This document shows positions 49,747 to 62,636 of a stretch of 64,000 nt of DNA, piece by piece. The notes under the pieces were generated by a model, which saw only the letters and a program-made list of their open reading frames with translations, searched no databases and was not told where the DNA came from. Both the position numbers and the translations under genes were made by a program. Position 1 is the stretch's first letter, and each line of letters opens with the position of its first letter. Source of the DNA: Begonia masoniana (Eukaryota; Streptophyta; Magnoliopsida; Cucurbitales; Begoniaceae); the NCBI GenBank assembly GCA_022432975.1, contig CM039509.1:19481760-19545759 (forward strand). The letters are read 5' to 3'.

Positions 49747-50289
49747 TGAAGAAGTAACCGTAGGTGATTTCTCTGAGTTCATTGAGGAGTAGGCTGGTTT
49801 GGAGGAGCACATCCATGTTTCCATGGCCTAGGTAAAATTGATGATGCGGGTTCACGGTTTCATTGGTCTGAAGGTCTAGTTGGAATGTTTCAATTTGAGC
49901 ATTTGAGGTTGCTAACATATGATTTCAATGTTTCTTAAATACTTTTTCGAGATTTCCATTATATAAGTCCGTTTGGGATTAGGTTGTGTGCTCACATGGA
50001 TTTTTAGTAATGGAATGGTTTTGAAATGTTTTTGAATGGTCTCAGTGAAGTGAGTAAGATTCTTTCCTGTAGTTAGGATTGTGTGTGTATACCAAGGAGT
50101 AGATGAATGTGGTTCTGTCCCTATCGGTACAGATGGTGTGGTTGGTGTTCTGTTCGCGCAAGCGAAGATGTCTCGTGGAAGGCCACATGATAAGCGGAAA
50201 CTTGTGTCGTCCAGTACTCGGCATATGTAGCTTGTTTCATCGGAAGGTTATTGTTTGCCCACTATCGGGTAGATGAAGTCTACGGTAGA

Positions 50290-50520
50290 TGTCGGTTATA
50301 GTTGTGTTGTCTATCGGATAACGTCTCAGTAAACTCATCGGCAGATGCGTGCTGACGTCATCGGTAGATGTAGGTCTAAGTCCATCGGATGATGTCTCAG
50401 TAAACTCATCGGCAGATGCGTGCTGACGTCATCGATAGATGTAGGTCTAAGTCCATCGGATGATGTCTCAGTAAATTTATCGGCAGATGCGTGCTGACGT
50501 CATCAGTAGATGTAGGATGA
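50290..50520 (+). repeat. E 71-bp repeat with TGACGTCA sites
   Basis: About three copies. TGACGTCA lies at 50353-50360, 50424-50431 and 50495-50502, exactly 71 bp apart. Units also carry catcggatgatgtctcagta and cggcagatg words. Confidence 0.88.
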
Positions 50521-50735
50521 TTTTTGTCGTTTAGTCACCGGAAGGAGTCTTTTATTTCCAGTTTCGTTCTCTTCCGTTGACTTTATTCATCGGCAGATGA
50601 ATTTGACTTCTGCGACCCCTTAAGTATTTCACGATTTAAACCTCTATTCTTTTTGGCCGATTATCTCCTAACAGTCCGAATGATTATTCTAGCGAAGTTT
50701 TTCACAGTTTTATTTAACTGTATTTTGTTCAAAAT

Positions 50736-51784
<1,049 letters not shown>

Positions 51785-51850
51785 GTTTTGTAGTCATGTA
51801 TGGGTTTGAGTAACGAACCGGGTTAAGATAATATGCGGGCGTTGAGAGTG

Positions 51851-51862
51851 TGGTATCCGAGA
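51851..51862 (+). other. E primer-binding site, degenerate
   Basis: TGGTATCCGAGA, 10 of 12 bases matching the tRNA-iMet site. Confidence 0.65.
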
Positions 51863-52001
51863 CATCAGTTAAACGTTCAAAAGATTTTTATTCATCGTGC
51901 CAATCGTTGCATGGAAGTACTCCAACAACTATAAGTGTTTATGTTAGTTCAGTTATTAGATATTTATGAAAATGTTAACCTTGTACAGGAATATAGCAAA
52001 A

Positions 52002-52889
52002 ATGTCCAGACGATCGGATGGCAAGAGTGCATAGAGAGACACCAACTCCGTGAAGCACAGAGATTCTAGTGTAATCGGACAGTTGACAGATCTAGTGCGA
52101 CAGCAGGCAGAATTATCGCCAGCAATCCGATCAACCTAGGATTCACTGCTGAACCGAGAGGTACAAGGAAGTGCCAACTGGGTTCTAGCAATGAGCATTC
52201 CGGGGATATTTCCGGAGACTAGACACCCACATTTGATGGTCAGTCATCTGATCCTGTTGTGGCCGACGGGTGGCTAGGAAGATAAGAGTATGTTTAGGTG
52301 CGCCAGCATAGGAGCAGGAGATAAGGTCACGTTAGCAACATTTCACTTGGCTGGTGAATCTTCACTCTGGTGGGAAGACAATTGAGACACCCCGCCGTTT
52401 TAGCAATGCCTGGTCCCGATTCACAAGACCTTTATTCTAATGAGAAGTATTACAACAGCACAGTCCAGACCGCGAAGAAGTTAGAGTTTCTGAACCGTGA
52501 AGCAGATAGGGTCTGTGGCCGAATACAGTAGACAATTTGAGTCATGTCCAGGTTTGTGGGCATTTTGCTCACAAGGAAGAGATAAAGTGTTTAAATTTGT
52601 GCATGGACTGAAGCCAGAAATCTACCGTGGGGTTAGATTCTGTGGTATAAGGGCTGACCTCAGTGAGGTTATGTCCACTCTGCCCCCCTTGAAGTGGAAG
52701 AAGCTGAGGAAGTGTGCTAGACCAAAGGAGGTCCCACAAAGGTTAACCACCACACCAACAAATAGGACGAAGATAAAGACCCAATGAAGACGCCAAAATA
52801 GCCAAGGAGTAGGGGGGAAGGTACAGAATGTCAGGAAATTTCTCCAGTGTCCTAAGTGTTTGAAGAACCATCCGGGGGAATGCAGACTG
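52002..52889 (+). pseudogene. E gag, decayed
   Basis: ATG 52002 follows a CAG|GAATATAGC context as in other gags, then stops and shifts accumulate. Recognisable pieces include GSVAEYSRQFES and DKVFKFVHGLKPEIYRG (52497-52650) and a zinc module CPKCLKNHPGEC near 52850, after which F is inserted. It no longer encodes a protein. The leader donor is mutated to ATAAGTG at about 51931. Confidence 0.8.
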
Positions 52890-53049
52890 TGTAACACCCG
52901 ACATTTCGGCCAGGTGATTTTCTGACCATTTTCATTGTCACCCTCTTATTTAACCGTTATGATTTAAATTTAATGTTAAGACAAATTTATTACAAGTTGT
53001 GTGAAACAAGGTTGGGTGGCAGTTTTGTAATTAAAATCGATGGATTTAG

Positions 53050-53057
53050 TATAAATA
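53050..53057 (+). promoter_or_regulatory. F 5' LTR TATA box
   Basis: TATAAATA in the same context as in A (ggatttagtataaatag). Confidence 0.72.
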
Positions 53058-53527
53058 GAAATGGAAACCTTAAACCTCATTTATTACCACTGTAGCCGAC
53101 ATTCCCTCTCGGCGATTCCTTCTTTCCCAAGTTCTTGCTCTCGGCTACCAGAACTTCCCTTACCGACGGCTGGTTTCGAGCTTGCTCTTCTCTGCAAATC
53201 CACACCCGAGGTATGAAATGGACAATGTAGTCATTCATTAGTAAATAGAGCTCTGTTTTCAGCTCGGCACTGAGTTCGGATATTTTTAGCAGTGGCCGAG
53301 TAGCTTTAGACTTTTTAAAATCTGAGAGTAGAAATGTCATCCCGAATCGATTCTGAGCATTTTAAGTAACCAACTCGGATTTAATCAATGGTAAAACCTG
53401 TCCACCTAGTTTCGGATTTCAGACTGCAGTGTGTCAAACAGAGGAATCAGAATGACTTTAGCTATTAGATCCTAGGATGGTTTATGATTAGGACTTTGTT
53501 TTAACTACTGTAATGTACATGTTTTAG

Positions 53528-56500
53528 GTGAAGAAGTTTAAAGGAAAGAAGCTCGGATTGCTAAGGAATCCAGGTAAGTGAATGTATTAAGATTTTCGGC
53601 CACTAGGGCCCTACACCGCAAGGGTATTAGGAAATCACTGAGATGTTAGCTTATTGACTATGATTCGTTATTTCCACGATATGAAGAAGTTGTGTAAGTA
53701 AATGTAAAGTTACAGGATGTTTTACTTGTCCTAATGATATGTATGGCTCGCGAATTCTCCCACTGGTGGAGGCCGAGTTAATGATATGTATGGCTCGCGA
53801 ATTCTCCCACTGGTGGAGGCCGAGTTAATGATATGTATGGCTCGCGAATTCTCCCACTGGTGGAGGCCGAGTTAATGATATGTATGGCTCGCGAATTCTC
53901 CCACTGGTGGAGGCCGAGTTAATGATATGTATGGCTCGCGAATTCTCCCACTGGTGGAGGCCGAGTTAATGATATGTATGGCTCGCGAATTCTCCCACTG
54001 GTGGAGGCCGAGTTAATGATATGTATGGCTCGCGAATTCTCCCACTGGTGGAGGCCGAGTTAATGATATGTATGGCTCGCGAATTCTCCCACTGGTGGAG
54101 GCCGAGTTAATGATATGTATGGCTCGCGAATTCTCCCACTGGTGGAGGCCGAGTTAATGATATGTATGGCTCGCGAATTCTCCCACTGGTGGAGGCCGAG
54201 TTAATGATATGTATGGCTCGCGAATTCTCCCACTGGTGGAGGCCGAGTTAATGATATGTATGGCTCGCGAATTCTCCCACTGGTGGAGGCCGAGTTAATG
54301 ATATGTATGGCTCGCGAATTCTCCCACTGGTGGAGGCCGAGTTAATGATATGTATGGCTCGCGAATTCTCCCACTGGTGGAGGCCGAGTTAATGATATGT
54401 ATGGCTCGCGAATTCTCCCACTGGTGGAGGCCGAGTTAATGATATGTATGGCTCGCGAATTCTCCCACTGGTGGAGGCCGAGTTAATGATATGTATGGCT
54501 CGCGAATTCTCCCACTGGTGGAGGCCGAGTTAATGATATGTATGGCTCGCGAATTCTCCCACTGGTGGAGGCCGAGTTAATGATATGTATGGCTCGCGAA
54601 TTCTCCCACTGGTGGAGGCCGAGTTAATGATATGTATGGCTCGCGAATTCTCCCACTGGTGGAGGCCGAGTTAATGATATGTATGGCTCGCGAATTCTCC
54701 CACTGGTGGAGGCCGAGTTAATGATATGTATGGCTCGCGAATTCTCCCACTGGTGGAGGCCGAGTTAATGATATGTATGGCTCGCGAATTCTCCCACTGG
54801 TGGAGGCCGAGTTAATGATATGTATGGCTCGCGAATTCTCCCACTGGTGGAGGCCGAGTTAATGATATGTATGGCTCGCGAATTCTCCCACTGGTGGAGG
54901 CCGAGTTAATGATATGTATGGCTCGCGAATTCTCCCACTGGTGGAGGCCGAGTTAATGATATGTATGGCTCGCGAATTCTCCCACTGGTGGAGGCCGAGT
55001 TAATGATATGTATGGCTCGCGAATTCTCCCACTGGTGGAGGCCGAGTTAATGATATGTATGGCTCGCGAATTCTCCCACTGGTGGAGGCCGAGTTAATGA
55101 TATGTATGGCTCGCGAATTCTCCCACTGGTGGAGGCCGAGTTAATGATATGTATGGCTCGCGAATTCTCCCACTGGTGGAGGCCGAGTTAATGATATGTA
55201 TGGCTCGCGAATTCTCCCACTGGTGGAGGCCGAGTTAATGATATGTATGGCTCGCGAATTCTCCCACTGGTGGAGGCCGAGTTAATGATATGTATGGCTC
55301 GCGAATTCTCCCACTGGTGGAGGCCGAGTTAATGATATGTATGGCTCGCGAATTCTCCCACTGGTGGAGGCCGAGTTAATGATATGTATGGCTCGCGAAT
55401 TCTCCCACTGGTGGAGGCCGAGTTAATGATATGTATGGCTCGCGAATTCTCCCACTGGTGGAGGCCGAGTTAATGATATGTATGGCTCGCGAATTCTCCC
55501 ACTGGTGGAGGCCGAGTTAATGATATGTATGGCTCGCGAATTCTCCCACTGGTGGAGGCCGAGTTAATGATATGTATGGCTCGCGAATTCTCCCACTGGT
55601 GGAGGCCGAGTTAATGATATGTATGGCTCGCGAATTCTCCCACTGGTGGAGGCCGAGTTAATGATATGTATGGCTCGCGAATTCTCCCACTGGTGGAGGC
55701 CGAGTTAATGATATGTATGGCTCGCGAATTCTCCCACTGGTGGAGGCCGAGTTAATGATATGTATGGCTCGCGAATTCTCCCACTGGTGGAGGCCGAGTT
55801 AATGATATGTATGGCTCGCGAATTCTCCCACTGGTGGAGGCCGAGTTAATGATATGTATGGCTCGCGAATTCTCCCACTGGTGGAGGCCGAGTTAATGAT
55901 ATGTATGGCTCGCGAATTCTCCCACTGGTGGAGGCCGAGTTAATGATATGTATGGCTCGCGAATTCTCCCACTGGTGGAGGCCGAGTTAATGATATGTAT
56001 GGCTCGCGAATTCTCCCACTGGTGGAGGCCGAGTTAATGATATGTATGGCTCGCGAATTCTCCCACTGGTGGAGGCCGAGTTAATGATATGTATGGCTCG
56101 CGAATTCTCCCACTGGTGGAGGCCGAGTTAATGATATGTATGGCTCGCGAATTCTCCCACTGGTGGAGGCCGAGTTAATGATATGTATGGCTCGCGAATT
56201 CTCCCACTGGTGGAGGCCGAGTTAATGATATGTATGGCTCGCGAATTCTCCCACTGGTGGAGGCCGAGTTAATGATATGTATGGCTCGCGAATTCTCCCA
56301 CTGGTGGAGGCCGAGTTAATGATATGTATGGCTCGCGAATTCTCCCACTGGTGGAGGCCGAGTTAATGATATGTATGGCTCGCGAATTCTCCCACTGGTG
56401 GAGGCCGAGTTAATGATATGTATGGCTCGCGAATTCTCCCACTGGTGGAGGCCGAGTTAATGATATGTATGGCTCGCGAATTCTCCCACTGGTGGAGGCC

Positions 56501-57892
56501 GAGTTAATGATATGTATGGCTCGCGAATTCTCCCACTGGTGGAGGCCGAGTTAATGATATGTATGGCTCGCGAATTCTCCCACTGGTGGAGGCCGAGTTA
56601 ATGATATGTATGGCTCGCGAATTCTCCCACTGGTGGAGGCCGAGTTAATGATATGTATGGCTCGCGAATTCTCCCACTGGTGGAGGCCGAGTTAATGATA
56701 TGTATGGCTCGCGAATTCTCCCACTGGTGGAGGCCGAGTTAATGATATGTATGGCTCGCGAATTCTCCCACTGGTGGAGGCCGAGTTAATGATATGTATG
56801 GCTCGCGAATTCTCCCACTGGTGGAGGCCGAGTTAATGATATGTATGGCTCGCGAATTCTCCCACTGGTGGAGGCCGAGTTAATGATATGTATGGCTCGC
56901 GAATTCTCCCACTGGTGGAGGCCGAGTTAATGATATGTATGGCTCGCGAATTCTCCCACTGGTGGAGGCCGAGTTAATGATATGTATGGCTCGCGAATTC
57001 TCCCACTGGTGGAGGCCGAGTTAATGATATGTATGGCTCGCGAATTCTCCCACTGGTGGAGGCCGAGTTAATGATATGTATGGCTCGCGAATTCTCCCAC
57101 TGGTGGAGGCCGAGTTAATGATATGTATGGCTCGCGAATTCTCCCACTGGTGGAGGCCGAGTTAATGATATGTATGGCTCGCGAATTCTCCCACTGGTGG
57201 AGGCCGAGTTAATGATATGTATGGCTCGCGAATTCTCCCACTGGTGGAGGCCGAGTTAATGATATGTATGGCTCGCGAATTCTCCCACTGGTGGAGGCCG
57301 AGTTAATGATATGTATGGCTCGCGAATTCTCCCACTGGTGGAGGCCGAGTTAATGATATGTATGGCTCGCGAATTCTCCCACTGGTGGAGGCCGAGTTAA
57401 TGATATGTATGGCTCGCGAATTCTCCCACTGGTGGAGGCCGAGTTAATGATATGTATGGCTCGCGAATTCTCCCACTGGTGGAGGCCGAGTTAATGATAT
57501 GTATGGCTCGCGAATTCTCCCACTGGTGGAGGCCGAGTTAATGATATGTATGGCTCGCGAATTCTCCCACTGGTGGAGGCCGAGTTAATGATATGTATGG
57601 CTCGCGAATTCTCCCACTGGTGGAGGCCGAGTTAATGATATGTATGGCTCGCGAATTCTCCCACTGGGGAGGCCGAGTGATGTATCATGATTGCCGCGAT
57701 AGGCAAATGACTATGTACCCCTGTCTTCCTCCCTCGTTCCTGCCTTAATACATGTTATGTAAAGGATAAAGATGAACATGAATGAAGAATGGTTTATGAA
57801 CTTATGTCCCTTTAAATTGTGTACTCATGTATATCTGTCAGCATGCATTCCTTACTAAGCATTAGGCTTATAGTTAAACCTTATGGTGTAGG
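53528..57892 (+). promoter_or_regulatory. F 5' LTR intron-like cassette with 4-kb interior
   Basis: Micro-exon 53528-53573 (46 nt), donor GTAAGTG at 53574, hairpin GGCC-ACTAG-GGCC at 53598-53610, CTACACC, the 84-copy array, hairpin TAAGC-ATTAG-GCTTA at 57856-57870, acceptor GTGTAG ending at 57891. A presumed intron of about 0.66 kb in A becomes 4.3 kb. Confidence 0.55.
53738..57679 (+). repeat. 47-bp minisatellite, 84 tandem copies
   Basis: Units start every 47 bp from 53738 to 57639 without a length change, and by eye appear identical except for the last (cactggggagg). The unit contains tatgtatggctcgcgaattc and ends gaggccgagttaatga. A has only three copies at the same LTR position. Confidence 0.97.
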
Positions 57893-57949
57893 TGAAGAAG
57901 TTTAAAGGAAAGAAGCTCGGATTGCTAAGGAATCCAGGTAAGTGAATGT
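57892..57949 (+). repeat. Duplicated micro-exon and donor in F 5' LTR
   Basis: Repeats 53528-53585 (gtgaagaagtttaaagg... to gtaagtgaatgt). Both ends fall in words shared by the two source positions (taggtgaagaag and gtaagtgaatgt), suggesting template switching. Confidence 0.85.
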
Positions 57950-58025
57950 AATAATAGTAAAGTCAAGCAAACGATTAATGAAAGGACATGAACACGTGAC
58001 GGCTCCTGGCCGGGGTCGTACAATG

Positions 58026-58037
58026 TGGTATCAAAGC
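58026..58037 (+). other. F primer-binding site (tRNA-iMet)
   Basis: TGGTATCAAAGC, identical to that of A. Confidence 0.9.
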
Positions 58038-58109
58038 AAACCCAGGTTCTAAACCGATTATGCAGACTGCCTCCCAGCACTGACTGCCCTTGAGCACACC
58101 TCAGCAACT

Positions 58110-58167
58110 GTAAGTGTTATGATTCCTGTATGTCATTAAGTTAAGTTATGCCTGTAATGAATTGCAG
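58110..58167 (+). promoter_or_regulatory. F leader intron-like segment before gag
   Basis: GTAAGTG at 58110 and AATTGCAG ending at 58167 bound 58 nt; the acceptor has changed from TCTAG to TGCAG but remains a valid AG. Confidence 0.42.
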
Positions 58168-58177
58168 GAATCCCAAG

Positions 58178-58974
58178 ATGGTTAGAGGTCAACCAGAGAG
58201 AGGCCAATGAGGATAGCAATGCTATTGCTCAGTTACTGAGTTGGTCATGCGCCAATCTCACCAGATAGAACGATGATGACAGCTAGGAAGAACAAGGCAA
58301 CTCCAGTACTAACGCAACTCATGATCACGGGGGTGAGCGCTTTCACCGGCTTCGACCCCCGGTGTTTAATGGGTATGTTTCAGATCCTGTCCATGCTGAG
58401 GAGTGGATCCGAAAGATTGAAGACATGTTTAAGTATGCAAAGGTTGACGAAGGGGATATGGTCACCTATGCTGTCTTTCATTTGGAGTTAGGTGCAAGGC
58501 ATTGGTGGGACTCGATCCAGAGCACCCCTAATGCCGAAGCTATGACCTGGGGGATGTTCAAGACTGCCTTCTTCGACAAGTACTTCAATAGGACTGTTCG
58601 GGCCAACAAGAAGAAGGAGTTTATGAATCTACGACAAACTGGCTCTGTGACGGATTATATATGTGAATTTGATGCTTTATCACGGTTTGCTCCCCGTATG
58701 ATTGAGGATGAGGAGGATAAGATCTACCAGTTTGTTCAAGGACTGAAGCCAAGTCTGTACATGAAAGTGAAGACTGCCGGGATACATAATGTACCTTATG
58801 GTGAAGTGACGGCTAAGGCCTTGGAGCTAGAAGAGGCAGAAATGACAGCATATGCACAACGCGAACAGCCAAAGAAACTCATGAAGGACGCTCAGCCGCC
58901 ACCACGTCAGAACAAGGGTTGGCAGCCACGACAGAACAGGGGACCACAGCAACAACAGCATGGAATGAAGAGGC
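58178..58974 (+). pseudogene. F gag, capsid part, frameshifted
   Basis: ATG 58178 corresponds to 16183 in A. Several small indels between 58195 and 58290 scramble the N-terminus. From about 58330 the capsid reads openly ([20 protein letters not shown], then a WWDS core and [16 protein letters not shown]). Near 58974 a run of four C in A is three C here, shifting the frame into the next entry. Confidence 0.88.
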
Positions 58975-60786
58975 CCTCAACCAGAATGATGACCAGGGAA
59001 AAGGAAAGAGACCTCTGGCGCCTCTATGCCCTACATGTCAGAGGAACCACCCTGGTGAGTGCAAGTTGCTTTCTGGCCGCTGTTTCAGGTGTGATAAGAC
59101 CGGACACATGGTCAGAGATTGTCCCATGCCGCCAGACCCGAACCGTGCAAGGGTTGTACCCAGAGTGTATGCATTGATGGAAGATGAGGGAGCTGATCAA
59201 CATACAGTCATATCAGGTACCATCATGATTTGTGGTTTTGCTGCTTATACACTCATAGATACAGGGGCCACACACTCGTTTATATCAACCTTGTTTGTAT
59301 GCAAACATAGCATAGGACCCTTACCAGCTGAAAGGTTATATAGTGTTGTGTTGCCATCAGGGAGGTCCCTACATTCAGAGCAGATTGTTAAGGGTGACGT
59401 CGTGTCCTTAGGGGATAAGAATCTCTATGCGGAATTAATTGTCATTGACATAAGAGGGTATGAAGTAATATTAGGGATGGATTGGTTATTTAGACATCAT
59501 GCCACGATAAGTTGTCGATCTGGAATAGTTGATTTTAGACCCCCAAATGATAACCATTATTCCTTCCAAGCTATTCCTAAAATAAGTAAGATACCAATTA
59601 TATCCTCACTAGAAATATACCGAATGCTGAGAGGTGGTTGTGAGAGCTACCTGGCTAGTGTAATAGATGACCGGGTGAAGAATAAAATTGAGCTACAGGA
59701 TATTCCTATAGTCCGAGAGTTTCCCGAGGCATTCTTAGATGATTTACCGGGTATACCACCTGATAGGGAAATAGAATTTGTGATTGATACATACCCCGAG
59801 GCATCACCTGTATCCAAAAATCCTTACCGTATGGCACCTGTTGAGTTGAAAGAATTGAAGGTTCAACTGCAGGAATTGGTTGACAAGGGATTTATTCGCC
59901 CCAGCAGTTCTCCTTGGGGTGCACCAGTCTTATTTGTAAGGAAGAAGGATGGTTCTCTTAGAATGTGCATAGACTACAGGGAACTAAATAAGTTGACAAT
60001 CAAGAATAGGTACCCCTTACCCAGGATTGACGATTTGTTTGACCAATTGCAAGGAGCTAAGGTATTTTCAAAGATAGATTTACGTTCGGGTTATTACCAA
60101 CTGAAGGTTAAAGAAGGAGATATACCAAAGACAGCCTTCAGAACCCGCTATGGACATTATGAATTCTTAGTCATGTCGTTTGGTTTGACAAACGCCCCTG
60201 CCGCTTTTATGGATCTAATGAACCGTGTGTTTCGTGAGTATTTGGATAAGTTTGTGATTGTATTCATAGATGATATCTTGATATATTCCCGAACTGTGGC
60301 TGACCATGAAGAACATTTGAAAGTAGTTTTGACGACATTGAAGGAGCATCAACTTTACGCCAAGCTGTCTAAGTGTGAGTTTTGGTTAGATAAGGTTAAT
60401 TTCCTTGGCCATGTAGTTTCTGCTAATGGCATATCTGTGGACCCAACCAAAATTCAGGCAGTAAAAGATTGGCCTCAACCTAAGAATGCCAGTGAAGTCC
60501 GCAGCTTCCTTGGATTGGCAGGCTATTACAGAAAGTTCATCAAGGGATTTTCTATGATAGCTAAACCCCTGACAGGTTTGACAAAGAAGGACATTAAGTA
60601 TTCTTGGACTGAAGCCTGTGAAGATAGCTTCCAGACGTTAAAACTGAAGTTAACAACAGCTCCTGTTTTGACCCTCCCAACCGAAGAAGGAAAATTTAGT
60701 GTTTACTGTGATGCTTCTAAAGTCGGTTTAGGTTGTGTTCTGATGCAAGAGGGTAAAGTTATAGCGTATGCTTCTAGGCAGCTAAA
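58975..60786 (+). pseudogene. F nucleocapsid, protease, RT, start of RNaseH
   Basis: Open from [12 protein letters not shown] to 60820. It holds [12 protein letters not shown], knuckle [14 protein letters not shown], protease DTGATHSF, then reads straight through into RT (no break at the place where A is shifted), with [20 protein letters not shown] and RNaseH YCDASKVG. At about 60786 a base is missing in a run of G/A relative to A (SRQLKG), shifting the frame inside RNaseH. The protease-RT junction here shows that the family normally encodes one Gag-Pol frame. Confidence 0.92.
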
Positions 60787-62595
60787 AGTTACGAGCAAAA
60801 TTACCCCACCCATGATCTAGAATTAGCTGCCGTTGTTTTTGCCTTGAAGATTTGGAGACACTATCTATATGGACAGCAATGTGAGGTGTTTTCTGACCAT
60901 AAAAGTCTAAAGTACCTCTTCACACAGAAGGAATTGAACATGAGACAGAGACGTTGGTTGGAATTTGTCAAGGACTATGATTTTGAGATCAAGTATCACC
61001 CCGGGAAGGCTAACTCTGTAGCTGATGCGTTGAGTAGGATGTCAACAACAATGCAGCCCGTGATTTCAACCATGTCTATACCCTTAAGAACAGAAGTTCA
61101 GAAATTTGACTTGGAGATAGTTCCGGAGTTATCAGTCTTGCTCGCTAAGTTAACTATTCAGCCAACAATTTTGGAAAAGATCAAGGATGCACAACAGAAG
61201 GATTCAGTGGAAAATATCAGCATGATGGATAAGTTGAAGGACACCACCTCCGAGTTCAGTCTCTCCAAGGATGGGATCCTGAGGTTTAGAAATCGGTGGT
61301 GCATTCCTAATGATGTGGAATTGCGTAAGTTGATCTTGGCTGAGGCGCACTCCTCTTCCTTTTCTGTACATCCTGGCTGCACCAAGATGTACCGAGACCT
61401 GAAGTTACAGTACTGGTGGCCTAACCTAAAAAGGGATGTTGCTAAGTATGTAGAGTCCTGTTTAGTATGCCAACAAGTCAAAGCCGAGCACCAACGTCCA
61501 GGAGGTACTCTTCAGCCGTTGCCTATTCCAGAGTGGAAGTGGGAACACATAGCCATGGATTTCGTAGTAGGACTACCTAAGACGACAAAAGGGCATGATT
61601 GTATTTGGGTTGTGGTGGATAGACTGACAAAATCGGCCCATTTCTTACCTGTAAGGACCACCTATACGATGGACCAATTTGCTGATCTTTATGTTCAGGA
61701 AATTATTAGGTTGCATGGGATCCCTGTATCCATTGTCTCTGACCGTGACCCCAGGTTCACCTCTCGATTCTGGAAAAGTTTGCAAGGTACATTGGGTACA
61801 AGGTTATCTTTCAGCACAGCTTTTCACCCACAGACCGATGGCCAATCAGAAAGGACGATTCAAATACTCGAAGATATGTTGAGAGCATGTGTACTTGACT
61901 TTCAGACAACTTGGAGCAGACAATTACCTCTAGTTGAGTTCTCCTACAATAACAGTTATCAGTCCACCATTGGTATGGCACCTTATAAAGCACTGTATGG
62001 TAGGAAATGTAGGTCATCTCTTTATTGGGACGAGGTTGGTGAAGCAAAACTCCTTGGGCCTGATATTCTGCAGCAAATGTCAAATAAGATTACCACTATT
62101 CGGAAAAGAATGATGACTGCACAAAGCCGACAGAAGTGTTACGCAGATCAAAGGAGAAGGGAACTCGAGTTTTCGGTAGGAGATGAAGTATTCTTAAAGG
62201 TGTCACCATTTAGAGGAGTCTTAAGATTTGGCAAGAAGGGAAAACTTAATCCTAGATTCATTGGACCCTTCCCTGTCTTGGCAAAAATTGGGAGTACAGC
62301 TTACAGACTGCAACTGCCTCCATCATTGGATAAAGTTCATAATGTCTTCCATGTGTCAATGTTAAGGAAGTGCATGCGTGACCCGATGCAGGTCATCCAG
62401 CCATCGGATATTAGTTTAGAGCCGACACTGGAATATGAGGAGAAACCGATACAGATATTGGATTATGCAGTCAAGACTCTGAGGAACAAAGAGATCCCAT
62501 TGGTGAAAGTTTTATGGACAAATCACGGCATTGAAGAAGCCACATGGGAAGGACAGCAGGAGATGTTGGACAAATATCCTAAGTTATTTGCTTGA
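60787..62595 (+). pseudogene. F RNaseH end, integrase, chromodomain
   Basis: The open frame includes an ATG-like restart at 60844, but this is a continuation, not a separate gene. RNaseH tail ([24 protein letters not shown]), integrase zinc region ending CLVCQ, catalytic core [16 protein letters not shown] and GQSERT, then the chromodomain with [15 protein letters not shown] and EEATWE. Residues differ from A at only a few percent of positions. Confidence 0.92.
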
Positions 62596-62620
62596 GCAAT
62601 TTTCGAGGACGAAAATTTTG

Positions 62621-62636
62621 TTTAAGGAGGGGTGGA
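62621..62636 (+). other. F polypurine tract
   Basis: tttaaggaggggtgga immediately before the 3' LTR, same as in A. Confidence 0.85.

Larger units (their letters stand above)
52890..58022 (+). repeat. F 5' LTR (5133 bp, array-expanded)
   Basis: Starts TGTAACACCCGACATTTCGG and ends GGGGTCGTACA. The first 840 bp follow A with scattered differences. The array then takes over at 53731, skipping about 140 bp present in A. After the array, the acceptor-side hairpin region is followed by a second copy of the micro-exon and donor (57892-57949), which joins directly to the last ~75 bp of the LTR, losing about 1.2 kb including the 77-bp repeats and bZIP sites. Confidence 0.92.

Noticed and set aside
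53738..57679. CRISPR-like array
   Set aside because: The units are contiguous tandem copies with no unique spacers and no cas genes, in plant DNA.
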